A DNA stretch of 64,000 bases from CAYJAZ01 sp964371865 (GTDB lineage Bacteria > Desulfobacterota > Desulfovibrionia > Desulfovibrionales > Desulfovibrionaceae): NCBI GenBank assembly GCA_964371865.1, contig CAYJOR010000003.1, forward strand, positions 43,343 through 107,342, given 5' to 3'. Both the position numbers and the translations under genes were made by a program. Positions 47,196 to 55,419 of the stretch are shown piece after piece. A model generated the notes under the pieces. The model ran no database searches. It had not been told where the DNA came from and saw only the letters and a program-made list of their open reading frames with translations. The first letter of the stretch is position 1. Each line of letters begins with the position of its first letter.

Positions 47196-48206
47196 TTATA
47201 AATCTATTGTTACATCTTCTTTTTCAATATCTGCTCTAAACAAGGTTTTAGAAGAAAGTAGCTCATCTAAAATCTCAGTAACGTATTTTGTTTCATTTTG
47301 AATTTGTTCTGTGAGTGTTTCAAAGCCCATTTTATTAGATGTAAGTTTAAAAGCATTTTGTGTAAGTTCAAATAAATCATGATTTCTTTCAAGTAGTAAA
47401 TACACCTTACCTTCCTGCAAGAAAGATAGTTGTACGTCAGCTTTTGCTTTTTTGTCCATCTCAAGAAGATATTCCATAAAATGCGGTGTAAGAATATAAA
47501 ATGCTTCATGCGGAACATCAGTTTTTATGTAAAATTTATCATTAAAAGCTGTACTCTCAGTTTGTATATCTGACTTTACCTTAGAGGAAATTCGAGTATG
47601 CCATGCTTTTTCTGTAATTAAAAGTTCAGTGGAAAGCTGTTTATGAAAATCCAACACAAGCCATTGCCCACGAAAAACTAATAAACTTACTTTTTGCTCA
47701 AAGCCGTCTTTATCTTTTTGGATATGCTCATTATAAAGACTTACATCTGCAAATTCTAAGTCAACATTTCTATATTTTGCTTTTACATGATCGTTACAGG
47801 TGTAAGTATCACAAGTAATAGGTATTTTACTTTGTTTTAGATGATATTTTACAAAGTCATTGTTCGTCCTATTATACGTGATATCTGTAAAAACTTCTGC
47901 CAGTGTAATAGGAAGAATTTGCATTTCTATAATACTTTTCAGCTTAATTTTTGCCTTATAGCAGGGGATTTCAAAAAATTTTATGGGAATTACAAAAACA
48001 ACTATAAAGGAAAGAAAACCAAAAACAATTAGAGCATGTTCTTCTGAATACCATAATGTTACATAGTGTATTATACTACCTATAATAAATAAGCCTATAG
48101 TAAATAAGAAGACAATATAAAGTGGTCTGTAGACCCATCCCATACGCCTTAATAGTTTGAATAGAGCCTTAACCTCTTCCTTGGTGTAAATTTTCTTTTC
48201 TTCCAT
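47196..48206 (-). CDS. DUF3137-type membrane protein
   Basis: 336 aa. Two adjacent membrane segments (about 25-50 and 58-80) are followed by a cytoplasmic beta-rich domain with VSLLVFRGQWLVLDFHK and an LLLERNHDLFEL strand, as expected for DUF3137. Function unknown. AAAGGA precedes the start, and promoter copy B lies about 90 bases upstream. Confidence 0.75.
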   Translation of the reverse strand: MEEKKIYTKEEVKALFKLLRRMGWVYRPLYIVFLFTIGLFIIGSIIHYVTLWYSEEHALIVFGFLSFIVVFVIPIKFFEIPCYKAKIKLKSIIEMQILPITLAEVFTDITYNRTNNDFVKYHLKQSKIPITCDTYTCNDHVKAKYRNVDLEFADVSLYNEHIQKDKDGFEQKVSLLVFRGQWLVLDFHKQLSTELLITEKAWHTRISSKVKSDIQTESTAFNDKFYIKTDVPHEAFYILTPHFMEYLLEMDKKAKADVQLSFLQEGKVYLLLERNHDLFELTQNAFKLTSNKMGFETLTEQIQNETKYVTEILDELLSSKTLFRADIEKEDVTIDL

Positions 48207-48296
48207 AGCTATATCCTTTAGTTGAGGGAGTTTATTTCAATTTTAAAGTAGTTTTTTATGCCATTCCTCTTGTGTAATAACTTTAATACTTTTAGA

Positions 48297-48340
48297 AGTA
48301 TATCTTAAGAATAAGAAGTGTCAATGTGACAAATGGCACA
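48297..48340 (-). promoter_or_regulatory. Sigma-70 promoter with CRP/FNR-like box (copy B)
   Basis: On the minus strand TTGACA (48324-48319), 16-nt spacer, TATACT (48302-48297). The palindrome AATGTG-N8-CACATT abuts the -35 box, and its inner half TGTG/CACA lies at 48325-48340. Reads toward the DUF3137 gene. Confidence 0.82.
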
Positions 48341-48497
48341 TTTGTAAAGTTGTCACCTGTTTTTTTGCTTTGTTTTTGTTGTTAGAGAGTATTTTATATA
48401 GTTATGATTTAAAATTCATAATGTTGTTGCAAGCTGTGCAAATGTGTCAGTGCTTCAAGCTAATTTAATCAATATTATAGGTGACAATTGATGAAAA

Positions 48498-48541
48498 TGT
48501 GTAAATTGGCACATTCACAAAATAGATTTTTTTGTTATAAT
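48498..48541 (+). promoter_or_regulatory. Sigma-70 promoter with CRP/FNR-like box (copy D, plus strand)
   Basis: TGTG-N8-CACA at 48498-48513, TTCACA at 48514-48519, 16-nt spacer, TATAAT at 48536-48541. The box centre lies at the same distance from the -35 as in copies A to C. Drives the lipoprotein gene at 48568. Confidence 0.8.
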
Positions 48542-48567
48542 AGCGTTAAAAAATATTTGGAGGAACT

Positions 48568-48945
48568 ATGCAAAAATTTAATAGAATTATCACCTTGTTG
48601 GGAGTTTTAGCTCTAGTTTTTTCTATAACAGCTTGTAACTCTGAGGAAAAACAAACAACTCCAACAGAAACTCAACCTGTCGTTGAAAAAGCTGTTGAAG
48701 AAAAAGCGTCCCCTTATCCATTCCCAGAAAAAGAAAATTATGAAATCGTCCTTACTGCATATAAAGATAGTGCTAAAATACAAATCATAAAATTGGTACG
48801 TGAAGCAAACGGAATGCTTCTAAAGGATGCTAAGAAGAATGTAGAGACACTCCCGTTCGCAGTAAAGAAAGATGTGCCAAACAAAGAAGCTAAAGAAATT
48901 TATCAAAAATTTATAGATGCAGGCGCAACTTTAGAAATGAAATAA
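48568..48945 (+). CDS. Lipoprotein with ribosomal L7/L12 C-terminal-like domain
   Basis: 125 aa. Lipoprotein signal with lipobox ITAC (Cys23), a Glu/Thr-rich linker (24-50), then a domain (about 52-125) whose order matches the L7/L12 C-terminal domain. The matching pieces are YEIVLTAYKDSAKIQIIKLV, a helix REANGMLLKDAKKNVE, and KKDVPNKEAKEIYQKF ending in GATLEMK. In ribosomes this domain recruits translation GTPases; here it would be displayed at the membrane, so the role must differ. GGAGG precedes the ATG. Confidence 0.85.
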   Translation: MQKFNRIITLLGVLALVFSITACNSEEKQTTPTETQPVVEKAVEEKASPYPFPEKENYEIVLTAYKDSAKIQIIKLVREANGMLLKDAKKNVETLPFAVKKDVPNKEAKEIYQKFIDAGATLEMK

Positions 48946-48959
48946 TCCTTTAAATTGAT

Positions 48960-48985
48960 AAGCCCCTTAGTTTTAAGGGGCTTCG
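48960..48985 (+). terminator. Rho-independent terminator after the lipoprotein gene
   Basis: AAGCCCCTTA and TAAGGGGCTT arms with a 4-nt loop, 15 bases after the stop. Confidence 0.9.
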
Positions 48986-49081
48986 CTTTATCAGCAACGC
49001 AGATGCAAAAATATGAAAAAATAAGAACTCAACCAAAGAAATCTTAGCTCGTGTAGTGGCTTTTATTTTAATCTATTATTT

Positions 49082-50047
49082 CTAAAAATCTCTTGACGAA
49101 CCACCGCCACCAGATGAACCGCCACCGCCTGAATAACCGCCGGTATAGTCATCATCATTAGAATTTATTGAGTAATCTCTTCTAAGTTCTCTATCTTTGA
49201 CTTTCAGAGGAGGGGCATACCCTATTTTATATCCGGTAAAAATAGCACCAAGGGAAAGAATTGCTGTTCCCCACATGGTAAATACCTGATAAGCAATCAT
49301 TGCTGTTACCAATGAAATAAGAATAGCGGTGCCAACTTTTAGAAAGTTTTTTTTCATTGGTGTAAGTTTCTCGTCTCTAATCTTATACAAATTCTGAAAT
49401 ATAAAAGTTGTGCAGACATATATAAAAACAATAAAAGCTACACCGTACAGTAAGTGTTCAAGTTCTTGTGAGTTAGCGGCATTTTGTTTTTCAATATCTT
49501 CAAGAATTGCACCCCCTGTTTTTGGAGAAGCAAGTTCTAAGTTAAGTTTCTGTTCATTTACAATTAAATTATAAAAAGCATCATAAGCATTTATAATTCC
49601 TTGATTCCATTTGTTTTCTTTTAGATAAGGAATAAGGTAAGTATCCTGAATTTCGCCAGTTTTACCATCTGGTAAAATACCTTCCAAGCCATACCCGACT
49701 TCAACTCTAAATTTTCTTTCATCATGAGCAAGAAGTAAAAGAAGTCCATTGTTCTTTTCTTTACCGCCGATCCCAAATTTTCTAAAAAGCTCAGTTGCAT
49801 ATTCTTCAAGAGCGCGACCTTCTAGATTCTGAACTGTAACCACCACGATTTGACTGCCATCTACGCTCGCTAGAGATGCAGATTGTGAAATGATATATTC
49901 TTCGGTTTCGTTTGCAAGAATATTGGCATAATCATTCACATAAAATTCTGGTGTGGGTTCAACCAATGCGTAAGAAGTAAAAGGCAGAGCAAAGGAAGAT
50001 ATAAAAAGGATAAAAGATAGTAAAATTTTTTTCTTAAGTAATTTCAT
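49082..50047 (-). CDS. TPM-domain (YgcG-type) membrane protein, paralogue 2
   Basis: 321 aa, the same plan as 39874-40842: signal peptide, TPM domain with FYVNDYANIL, VEVGYGLEGILPDG, two membrane segments, Gly/Ser tail ending SSRDF. The TPM and tail regions are near-identical between the two, while the middle (about 180-290) has diverged. GGAG precedes the start. The pair brackets the envelope cluster, suggesting duplication and later insertion of genes, or recruitment. Confidence 0.85.
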   Translation of the reverse strand: MKLLKKKILLSFILFISSFALPFTSYALVEPTPEFYVNDYANILANETEEYIISQSASLASVDGSQIVVVTVQNLEGRALEEYATELFRKFGIGGKEKNNGLLLLLAHDERKFRVEVGYGLEGILPDGKTGEIQDTYLIPYLKENKWNQGIINAYDAFYNLIVNEQKLNLELASPKTGGAILEDIEKQNAANSQELEHLLYGVAFIVFIYVCTTFIFQNLYKIRDEKLTPMKKNFLKVGTAILISLVTAMIAYQVFTMWGTAILSLGAIFTGYKIGYAPPLKVKDRELRRDYSINSNDDDYTGGYSGGGGSSGGGGSSRDF

Positions 50048-50147
50048 GGTGTTCTCCTTATGGCTTTATTTACAAATGCCAGGTGCTATTATTAAGATGA
50101 TAAAGAACGTTTCCTTTGTCAGTATTGCGTTAAGAAAAGAAGTAATC

Positions 50148-50693
50148 TCACTTCCTTTCTAAGTAAATCTTAGATAAATTCATGATGTATTCATGTGGTG
50201 AACTTTCTTTATTTGTAACCATAAGAAACATAGATCCTTTGGGTAGTGAAAGAGTACCTATTTTTTTATAGGTAAAATTCTCTAAACCCTCTGTGGTTTC
50301 AATAGTCGTTGAAATTATTCCTGTATTTTCTGAAATGCTATAGAGGGTAGGGTTTTCTGTTATGATTATTGCAAGGCTTAGATCTTGTTTCATTGTAGCG
50401 TGTCGATTATATTCTATGCTTATTTCAAAATTGCCAGCTTCACTAATATGAATAGGAAACATGACAACGGCACCGTTTTCCCAAGAAGAAAGAGTATTTG
50501 GTTCACTTTTTCTGTTTATATACATATCTCGTGCAAACCGTAAATCTGCATCAGCAGGATATAAAGTCCACTTGTTATGCCACGTATATTTTTCGGGTAC
50601 AGGAGGGGTATAAGCATATGCTTTTGAGCTAAACAATATACATAAGCTCATTAATCCAAACAAAAAAATACCATAGATTATACTACTTTTCAT
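50148..50693 (-). CDS. Secreted hypothetical protein
   Basis: Not recognised. 181 aa with a clear signal peptide (cleavage near AYA). The mature part is beta-rich (GNFEISIEYNRHA, FTYKKIGTLSLPKGSMFLMV) and looks like a small beta-sandwich, perhaps carbohydrate-binding-like. It lies between a TPM gene and an FG-GAP-like gene on the same strand, and is likely co-transcribed with the latter from the promoter at 52977. Confidence 0.65.
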   Translation of the reverse strand: MKSSIIYGIFLFGLMSLCILFSSKAYAYTPPVPEKYTWHNKWTLYPADADLRFARDMYINRKSEPNTLSSWENGAVVMFPIHISEAGNFEISIEYNRHATMKQDLSLAIIITENPTLYSISENTGIISTTIETTEGLENFTYKKIGTLSLPKGSMFLMVTNKESSPHEYIMNLSKIYLERK

Positions 50694-50747
50694 AATACTT
50701 TCTCTTGAATGTACATAAAATGGTTTATAAGTTCACAGGAGTGTCTT

Positions 50748-52688
50748 TTACTTGAGTAACTCTTTTCTGGTTAGAATTTTTTTATACTTATTTACATCAC
50801 GTTCACCGATATCAGGAAATAGGATAGATGTTGTTTGATATTCAATGCAAATTCTATCATCTTTTTTACTCTCAATCATAGCTTTATCTTCTAATTTATC
50901 AAAGAAAAACAAACCTGTATTTTCTAAACTAAGATGTATTCCATTTTTAAATACCAAACCTTCATTCTTTCCACATGCCACGGTTTGTGTTGGTAAAGGA
51001 TGTTCCCAAACAAAAGTTTCAGTATATTCTTCTGCAAAAGGATAAAGCTCGGCAATTTGTTCTTTTTCATAACCAAGAGTAAGATCGGCACTGCGAATAT
51101 TTTTACCGGTAAAAATTAAATAAGGTACTTGAGTATACATTTCTTTTGAGCGTGGGTCTGTAATTTGAAGAAGATGCCTAGGGTCTGATGTGTCATAATT
51201 CAATGAAATTAAAAGGCTTTCGCCTTGCTCTGTCTGATAAATAACACGACTACTACCTGCGCCACCTTTTGGAAATTCAAACACTTGCATTTGAGCTGTT
51301 TCCCATGCCGGAGAGATAAGATAGGTTTCATCGCCTTCAAGATTAAGCCTTGTAAGCTTTACTTCATCATCAGACTTCAGATAAGAATAAGCTCTTGAAA
51401 ACAATTCTACATCACCTACTTGTTTGTAACCTATGAATTTAATTTTAAAAGCATTATCAGCACCTGCCATATCAAAAAGATGATCAGTTATTATAGAATA
51501 AATCTTCCATACTTTGGTTTTTGCTTCTTGTACAAGGAAAAACCAGTAGTTATATTTTCCGTATCCCACCTGAGGGGTATAATTTGTGTGCGAAGTATCT
51601 CTTGCTTCTGTTACAGTGCACTGAATTATTTGATAATCTAAAGCTTCAGCTGTGAGAAAAGAAGGATGTTCTTCATAAAAATCCGTAACTATAGGTTCAT
51701 TAGCTATTCTGTTGTGCAAATTTAAACTATAGTATGAGGGAGGGTCAGTTAAAGTTGTTATATCTTCAATTACAAAACCAGGGATATAGGACTTAGTTTC
51801 AATACGATTTTTTTCATCTTCAAATGAGAAGTTATAAAGTAGGTGAGAGAGAGTTGTAAGGTTGTTTGTAACTTTTGCGTTAAAATATTTTTGCACAAGC
51901 TGTTCATTGTTACTTTCAGCGACATCTTCATAAATAACAAATTGTGAATCATTAAAGACTGCTGTAGGAGTTCTTCCATTTGTAGGAACAGAAAGATTAG
52001 CATTCGTTATAGAAGCCATATTTTTTTCCATAAGCTTCATAAAGCCTTCACCAGACACATTTGAAATTTGTTCATAGTTTATATGTTCTAGGTATTCATA
52101 TCTTTTTTTATTAAATTCTTCTTCGTTTACTTCATTACCATTTACAAAAAAGCTTTTATTACCATATAAAAATTCTTTTTTGAAATCTGCTTCACGCACA
52201 AAGCCGGAGTACGTAAGCTTCCATATTGTTTCATCACTTACTTCTCCATTATAACCTGTAACAATATATGTATCACCATGATATTCAGTAAGTGCTACAT
52301 TATAAATTTCATCTTCATACATTGTGAGAAATGGTGTAAATTCTGCTAGATGTATAAGTTTTCCGTCAATATCAAAGCCATAAACTTGCATGGCATTTGT
52401 AAAATCCATCTTGTCTTTATCAACACGCACAATAAAAAGCTCAGGCGTGCCATCATCATTAAGGTCAAATAAACGAGTGTAAAGCACACCAAAATTTTCA
52501 GAATAAGGATTTTCTTTGTCTACATTATAGTCTTTAAAATCTGCCGTACCATAGGTGGTATTATAATCCATAAGCAAAGATGTGTATAAACCATAATCAA
52601 CTTTTTCTGCATTTACTTGACTTACTGATATTGTAACGAAAAATACTAAAACAAAATGAAATAATATATTCTTTTTCATAAATAACAT
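50748..52688 (-). CDS. Large periplasmic protein with FG-GAP/VCBS-like N-terminus
   Basis: 646 aa with a signal peptide (start MLFMKKN chosen for GGAG five bases upstream). The N-terminal part has FG-GAP-like lines (LFDLNDDGTPELFIVRVD). The centre (about 230-420) holds a domain rich in aromatic residues, with YGKYNYWFFLVQEA and KVWKIYSIITDHLF, and the end is beta-rich. No enzyme motif seen. Probably a calcium-binding or scaffold-like periplasmic protein. The leader contains an R1 repeat, and promoter copy C lies about 290 bases upstream. Confidence 0.65.
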   Translation of the reverse strand: MLFMKKNILFHFVLVFFVTISVSQVNAEKVDYGLYTSLLMDYNTTYGTADFKDYNVDKENPYSENFGVLYTRLFDLNDDGTPELFIVRVDKDKMDFTNAMQVYGFDIDGKLIHLAEFTPFLTMYEDEIYNVALTEYHGDTYIVTGYNGEVSDETIWKLTYSGFVREADFKKEFLYGNKSFFVNGNEVNEEEFNKKRYEYLEHINYEQISNVSGEGFMKLMEKNMASITNANLSVPTNGRTPTAVFNDSQFVIYEDVAESNNEQLVQKYFNAKVTNNLTTLSHLLYNFSFEDEKNRIETKSYIPGFVIEDITTLTDPPSYYSLNLHNRIANEPIVTDFYEEHPSFLTAEALDYQIIQCTVTEARDTSHTNYTPQVGYGKYNYWFFLVQEAKTKVWKIYSIITDHLFDMAGADNAFKIKFIGYKQVGDVELFSRAYSYLKSDDEVKLTRLNLEGDETYLISPAWETAQMQVFEFPKGGAGSSRVIYQTEQGESLLISLNYDTSDPRHLLQITDPRSKEMYTQVPYLIFTGKNIRSADLTLGYEKEQIAELYPFAEEYTETFVWEHPLPTQTVACGKNEGLVFKNGIHLSLENTGLFFFDKLEDKAMIESKKDDRICIEYQTTSILFPDIGERDVNKYKKILTRKELLK

Positions 52689-52711
52689 ATAATCTCCAAC
52701 AAAGATAATTT

Positions 52712-52809
52712 TTTATTAAGTTTATGTCTGTTTTGATACACCGCACTTCATAAAAAATCATTTTTCTTTGAAAATTCCACAAAATTTTTGAATTTAGAAA
52801 CACACCCTA
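52712..52809. repeat. R1 miniature element in a 5' leader
   Basis: Contains TTTATGTCTGTTTT, GATACACCGC, TTCATAAAAAATCA and GAAAATTCCACAAAATTT, and ends AATTTAGAAACACACCCT. It is transcribed as part of the leader of the 52688 gene if promoter copy C is used. A second R1-like palindrome follows at 52873-52906. Confidence 0.7.
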
Positions 52810-52976
52810 ATTAAATTGAAGAGTGTTTTAGAAAAACAACTATTCTTGCGTGTAAAGTTGTGTAGCAAAAAATTTTAGAGCGTCGTTTAGAAACGCACTC
52901 TAAAAATGCTATAAAAAGGAAAATTAATTTTTTTCATACAGGTATCCCCATGTTATAATTTTTTAGCAGCATTGAA

Positions 52977-53020
52977 ATTATATCTTAAGAATAAGAAGTG
53001 TCAATGTGGCAAAAGGCACA
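52977..53020 (-). promoter_or_regulatory. Sigma-70 promoter with CRP/FNR-like box (copy C)
   Basis: On the minus strand TTGACA (53004-52999), 16-nt spacer, TATAAT (52982-52977). AATGTG-N8-CACATT overlaps the upstream side; TGTG is at 53005 and CACA ends at 53020 on the plus strand. Best consensus match of the four. Confidence 0.85.
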
Positions 53021-53029
53021 TTTGTGCTG

Positions 53030-53224
53030 AGTTCTTTATATCTGAGAGGACTTTCCTTATCGATATATTTTTGAGGTCATACAGGAGTTTCGAGTTTAGG
53101 GCATGGGTTATACTTCGCACTTGGTGGCTATACGATGGCTATATATTTGAAATTACAAGCAACAGACGAAAATATAACAGATATTATGTGTATAGGCGGT
53201 CTAAATACTCTTGAAATTTTTTAG
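53030..53224 (+). pseudogene. Remnant of a urea/branched-chain ABC transporter permease (UrtC-like)
   Basis: A plus-strand frame from about 53030 reads RGLSLSIYF, a TGA at 53072 where Trp is expected, then GHTGVSSLGHGLYFALGGYT and onward to a stop at 53222. SLGHGxFFALGGYxM is a hallmark of the UrtC permease family, and the context around the TGA (WGYTG in the family) also fits. Only about 60 residues of an internal membrane region survive. The rest of the urea transporter is absent from the window. Confidence 0.75.
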
Positions 53225-53566
53225 AAGATAGCTTACTAATACTCGAATGACTCAAAACTTTAGAAATTTTGATATAGGGGCGTGCCAGCACAAAGCCATA
53301 TTTTTTTATTTGTTAAGTAAGTTGTGTAAAAACTAGGGTATCTCCCTAATAAAAAAGAAGAAGTAAAAAGGGTATTGTATTTCTCCCACTCCCGACCATG
53401 CACGCAACAATTGCTTTGAGCGATTACTTTGAAAGCATAAGGTTTCGAGCTTGCATTTTTCTATCGTAAAATTCAATTCTTAGAATTGCATGTGTAATTT
53501 TAGGAAGAAATATATTTTGTATTATGATAATACTAAGCCATAAATTTTTATAAAAGGACTTACCTT
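53225..53566. other. Non-coding upstream region of the alkylation-repair operon
   Basis: About 340 bases with no gene. Apart from the tail of the UrtC remnant I see no coding frame; the promoter of 53567 is probably near 53500-53545, but no convincing hexamers are present. Confidence 0.4.
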
Positions 53567-53920
53567 ATGGCAAAATCAATTACAATCTTTGAAGTTACAC
53601 CCAAAAAAGACGGTGTTGACGGAATGTTTAAAAATGTGGAAAAAGCAGTGCCTCATGTAGTAAAAGCCCCCGGTTTTATTTCAGTAGAACCTTTCACAAG
53701 CCTTGCAAATGAGGGAAAATATTGTTTTCTTTGCGTGTTTGAAAGTGATGAAGCTGCTGCAAATTGGAGAAATACTTTAGAGCATAGAGAAGTGCAAAAA
53801 GACGGTCATGATAATCTATTTGACAATTATAAAATTACAGTTACATCTGTAGTGCGTGAATACACACATAAAGAACGCTCAGATGCACCAAATGACTCTA
53901 ATGAGTTTTTTGGAAAATAA
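53567..53920 (+). CDS. ABM-domain (antibiotic biosynthesis monooxygenase-like) protein 1
   Basis: 117 aa with a ferredoxin-like ABM fold: strand ITIFEVTPKK, helix, strand GFISVEPF, strand KYCFLCVFES, helix AAANWRNTLEHREVQK, then strand YKITVTSVVRE. ABM proteins include quinol monooxygenases and haem oxygenases, and many are uncharacterised. The C-terminal APNDSNEFFGK is shared with the paralogue at 56004, suggesting a conserved specific role. First gene of the operon with ATC hydrolase, AlkD and the Ada-like regulator. Confidence 0.8.
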   Translation: MAKSITIFEVTPKKDGVDGMFKNVEKAVPHVVKAPGFISVEPFTSLANEGKYCFLCVFESDEAAANWRNTLEHREVQKDGHDNLFDNYKITVTSVVREYTHKERSDAPNDSNEFFGK

Positions 53921-53974
53921 ACTTTTGGCGTCTGCCTTGTAAAACTGGGTGGACGCCTTACTTTTTTACGAGAA

Positions 53975-54700
53975 ATGAAAATGAAAATATACTTACCAAA
54001 ACATCACGCAATTCTATATAGTACAATTATAAAAAACATTTTAGAAATAACAGGAGATAGTTCTCACGAAAAAGTAAAAGAACTCACAAAATCTTATGCT
54101 AGATCACGGTCTGCGAGAATGGCAAAAAGAGCGATATATGACGGAGTTGAGCTTAATGCTCTTTCATACCTTTCTTACGGCGAGTTAGATGTACCGAAAG
54201 AACTTATAGAACGCACTACAAATTTAGACGGAAAAAACGCTGTACAAATTACTACTAAATGTCCTTGGTATGAGGCGTGGAATGAAATAGACCATTTAGA
54301 ATATGGGAAAATCTTTTGTGAGGTTTTTGATGAAGCTTTGGCAGATGGTTTTCATTCTACAGTAAAAATGAAAGTTCCTACTACAATCACAATTGACAAT
54401 TTTCCCTGTAAATTTGTTTTTGAAGATTCTTGTTTTTCAGAAAAAGACAAAGCCACTCTACTGGCACGAAATGAGAGAATAAAGAAATCTGCAACAAAGC
54501 CATTTATCTACCATATGGGGCATCTGTATGCGTTTTTTCTTAAAGAGCTTAAACTTATTTATGGTGAACAAGGCAATAAAATTCTTCTTAGCGCGTTGAA
54601 AGAATATGCTGGCTATTTTAATGAAGAAATAGTACAAGATATCTTATCAATGCAAGATGTTAACTTTGAAGACATCTCCGATTATAATTCAAAAAAATAA
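53975..54700 (+). CDS. L-2-amino-thiazoline-4-carboxylic acid hydrolase-family protein
   Basis: 241 aa soluble protein. The motif TKCPWYEAWNEI (near residue 90) and a following YGKIFCEVFDEAL fit the ATC hydrolase family, named for opening a thiazoline ring on the way to cysteine. Most members are of unknown activity. It lies 54 bases after ABM protein 1 and 17 before AlkD. In this context it may act on a damaged or adducted small molecule; that is inference only. Confidence 0.75.
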   Translation: MKMKIYLPKHHAILYSTIIKNILEITGDSSHEKVKELTKSYARSRSARMAKRAIYDGVELNALSYLSYGELDVPKELIERTTNLDGKNAVQITTKCPWYEAWNEIDHLEYGKIFCEVFDEALADGFHSTVKMKVPTTITIDNFPCKFVFEDSCFSEKDKATLLARNERIKKSATKPFIYHMGHLYAFFLKELKLIYGEQGNKILLSALKEYAGYFNEEIVQDILSMQDVNFEDISDYNSKK

Positions 54701-54717
54701 TTTACCCAGAGGAAAAA

Positions 54718-55410
54718 ATGGATAAGCGAAGTTTAGATATAAGAAAAGAACTCTTTTCACTTAGCGATGAAAAATATAGAAAATTTATTTCTGCGCTTAT
54801 TCCAGGTTGTGATAATCTTATAGGTGTTCGCATCCCGCAAATAAGAAAGATTGCAAAGCGAATCGTGAAAGATAATCCCATTGATTTCCTTGATAACTTT
54901 GAAGATTCCTCCTTTGAAGAAACAATGCTAAAGGGACTAGTTGTAGCCAATTTAAATGATGATATTGATATTGTTCTTGGGCAAGTATCCCTATTTATTC
55001 CAAAAATTACAAATTGGTCACTTTGTGATTCATTTTGCAGTGAACTTAAAATTGTAAGAAAGCATAAAGAAAGAGTGTGGAACTTTTTAAAGCACTACTA
55101 TCAATCAGACGAATGTTATGAAATTCGATTTGCAGTCGTCATACTTCTATTTCATTATATCGAAGAACAGTACCTTGATGATATTTTATGTGTTTGCGAC
55201 ATAATAAGGCATGAAGATTATTATGTAAAAATGGCAGTTGCTTGGTGTATTTCAATATGTTTTGTGAAATTTCCTAATGAAACTATGCTATATCTACAAA
55301 ATAATAATCTTGACAATGATACCTATAATAAAGCTCTTCAAAAAATACGAGAATCTTTAAGGGTAGATAAAGATACAAAAGAAATCATTAAATCAATGAA
55401 AAGAAAATAG
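54718..55410 (+). CDS. alkD: DNA alkylation repair protein AlkD-like glycosylase
   Basis: 230 aa, all-helical HEAT-like repeat protein. Family marks are GVRIPQIRKIAK near residue 40 and WSLCDSFCSEL near residue 100, followed by a helix WNFLKHYY and FAVVILLFHYIEE. AlkD removes positively charged alkylated bases such as 7-methylguanine without base flipping. It sits directly before the Ada-like gene, which strengthens the alkylation-repair reading. The start has GAGG upstream. Confidence 0.9.
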   Translation: MDKRSLDIRKELFSLSDEKYRKFISALIPGCDNLIGVRIPQIRKIAKRIVKDNPIDFLDNFEDSSFEETMLKGLVVANLNDDIDIVLGQVSLFIPKITNWSLCDSFCSELKIVRKHKERVWNFLKHYYQSDECYEIRFAVVILLFHYIEEQYLDDILCVCDIIRHEDYYVKMAVAWCISICFVKFPNETMLYLQNNNLDNDTYNKALQKIRESLRVDKDTKEIIKSMKRK

Positions 55411-55419
55411 GTACTTGTT

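Noticed and set aside
52972..53214. 80-codon frame on the plus strand overlapping promoter copy C
   Set aside because: It has no ribosome site and unlikely composition; the neighbouring frame carries the UrtC-like remnant and the left part is promoter sequence.
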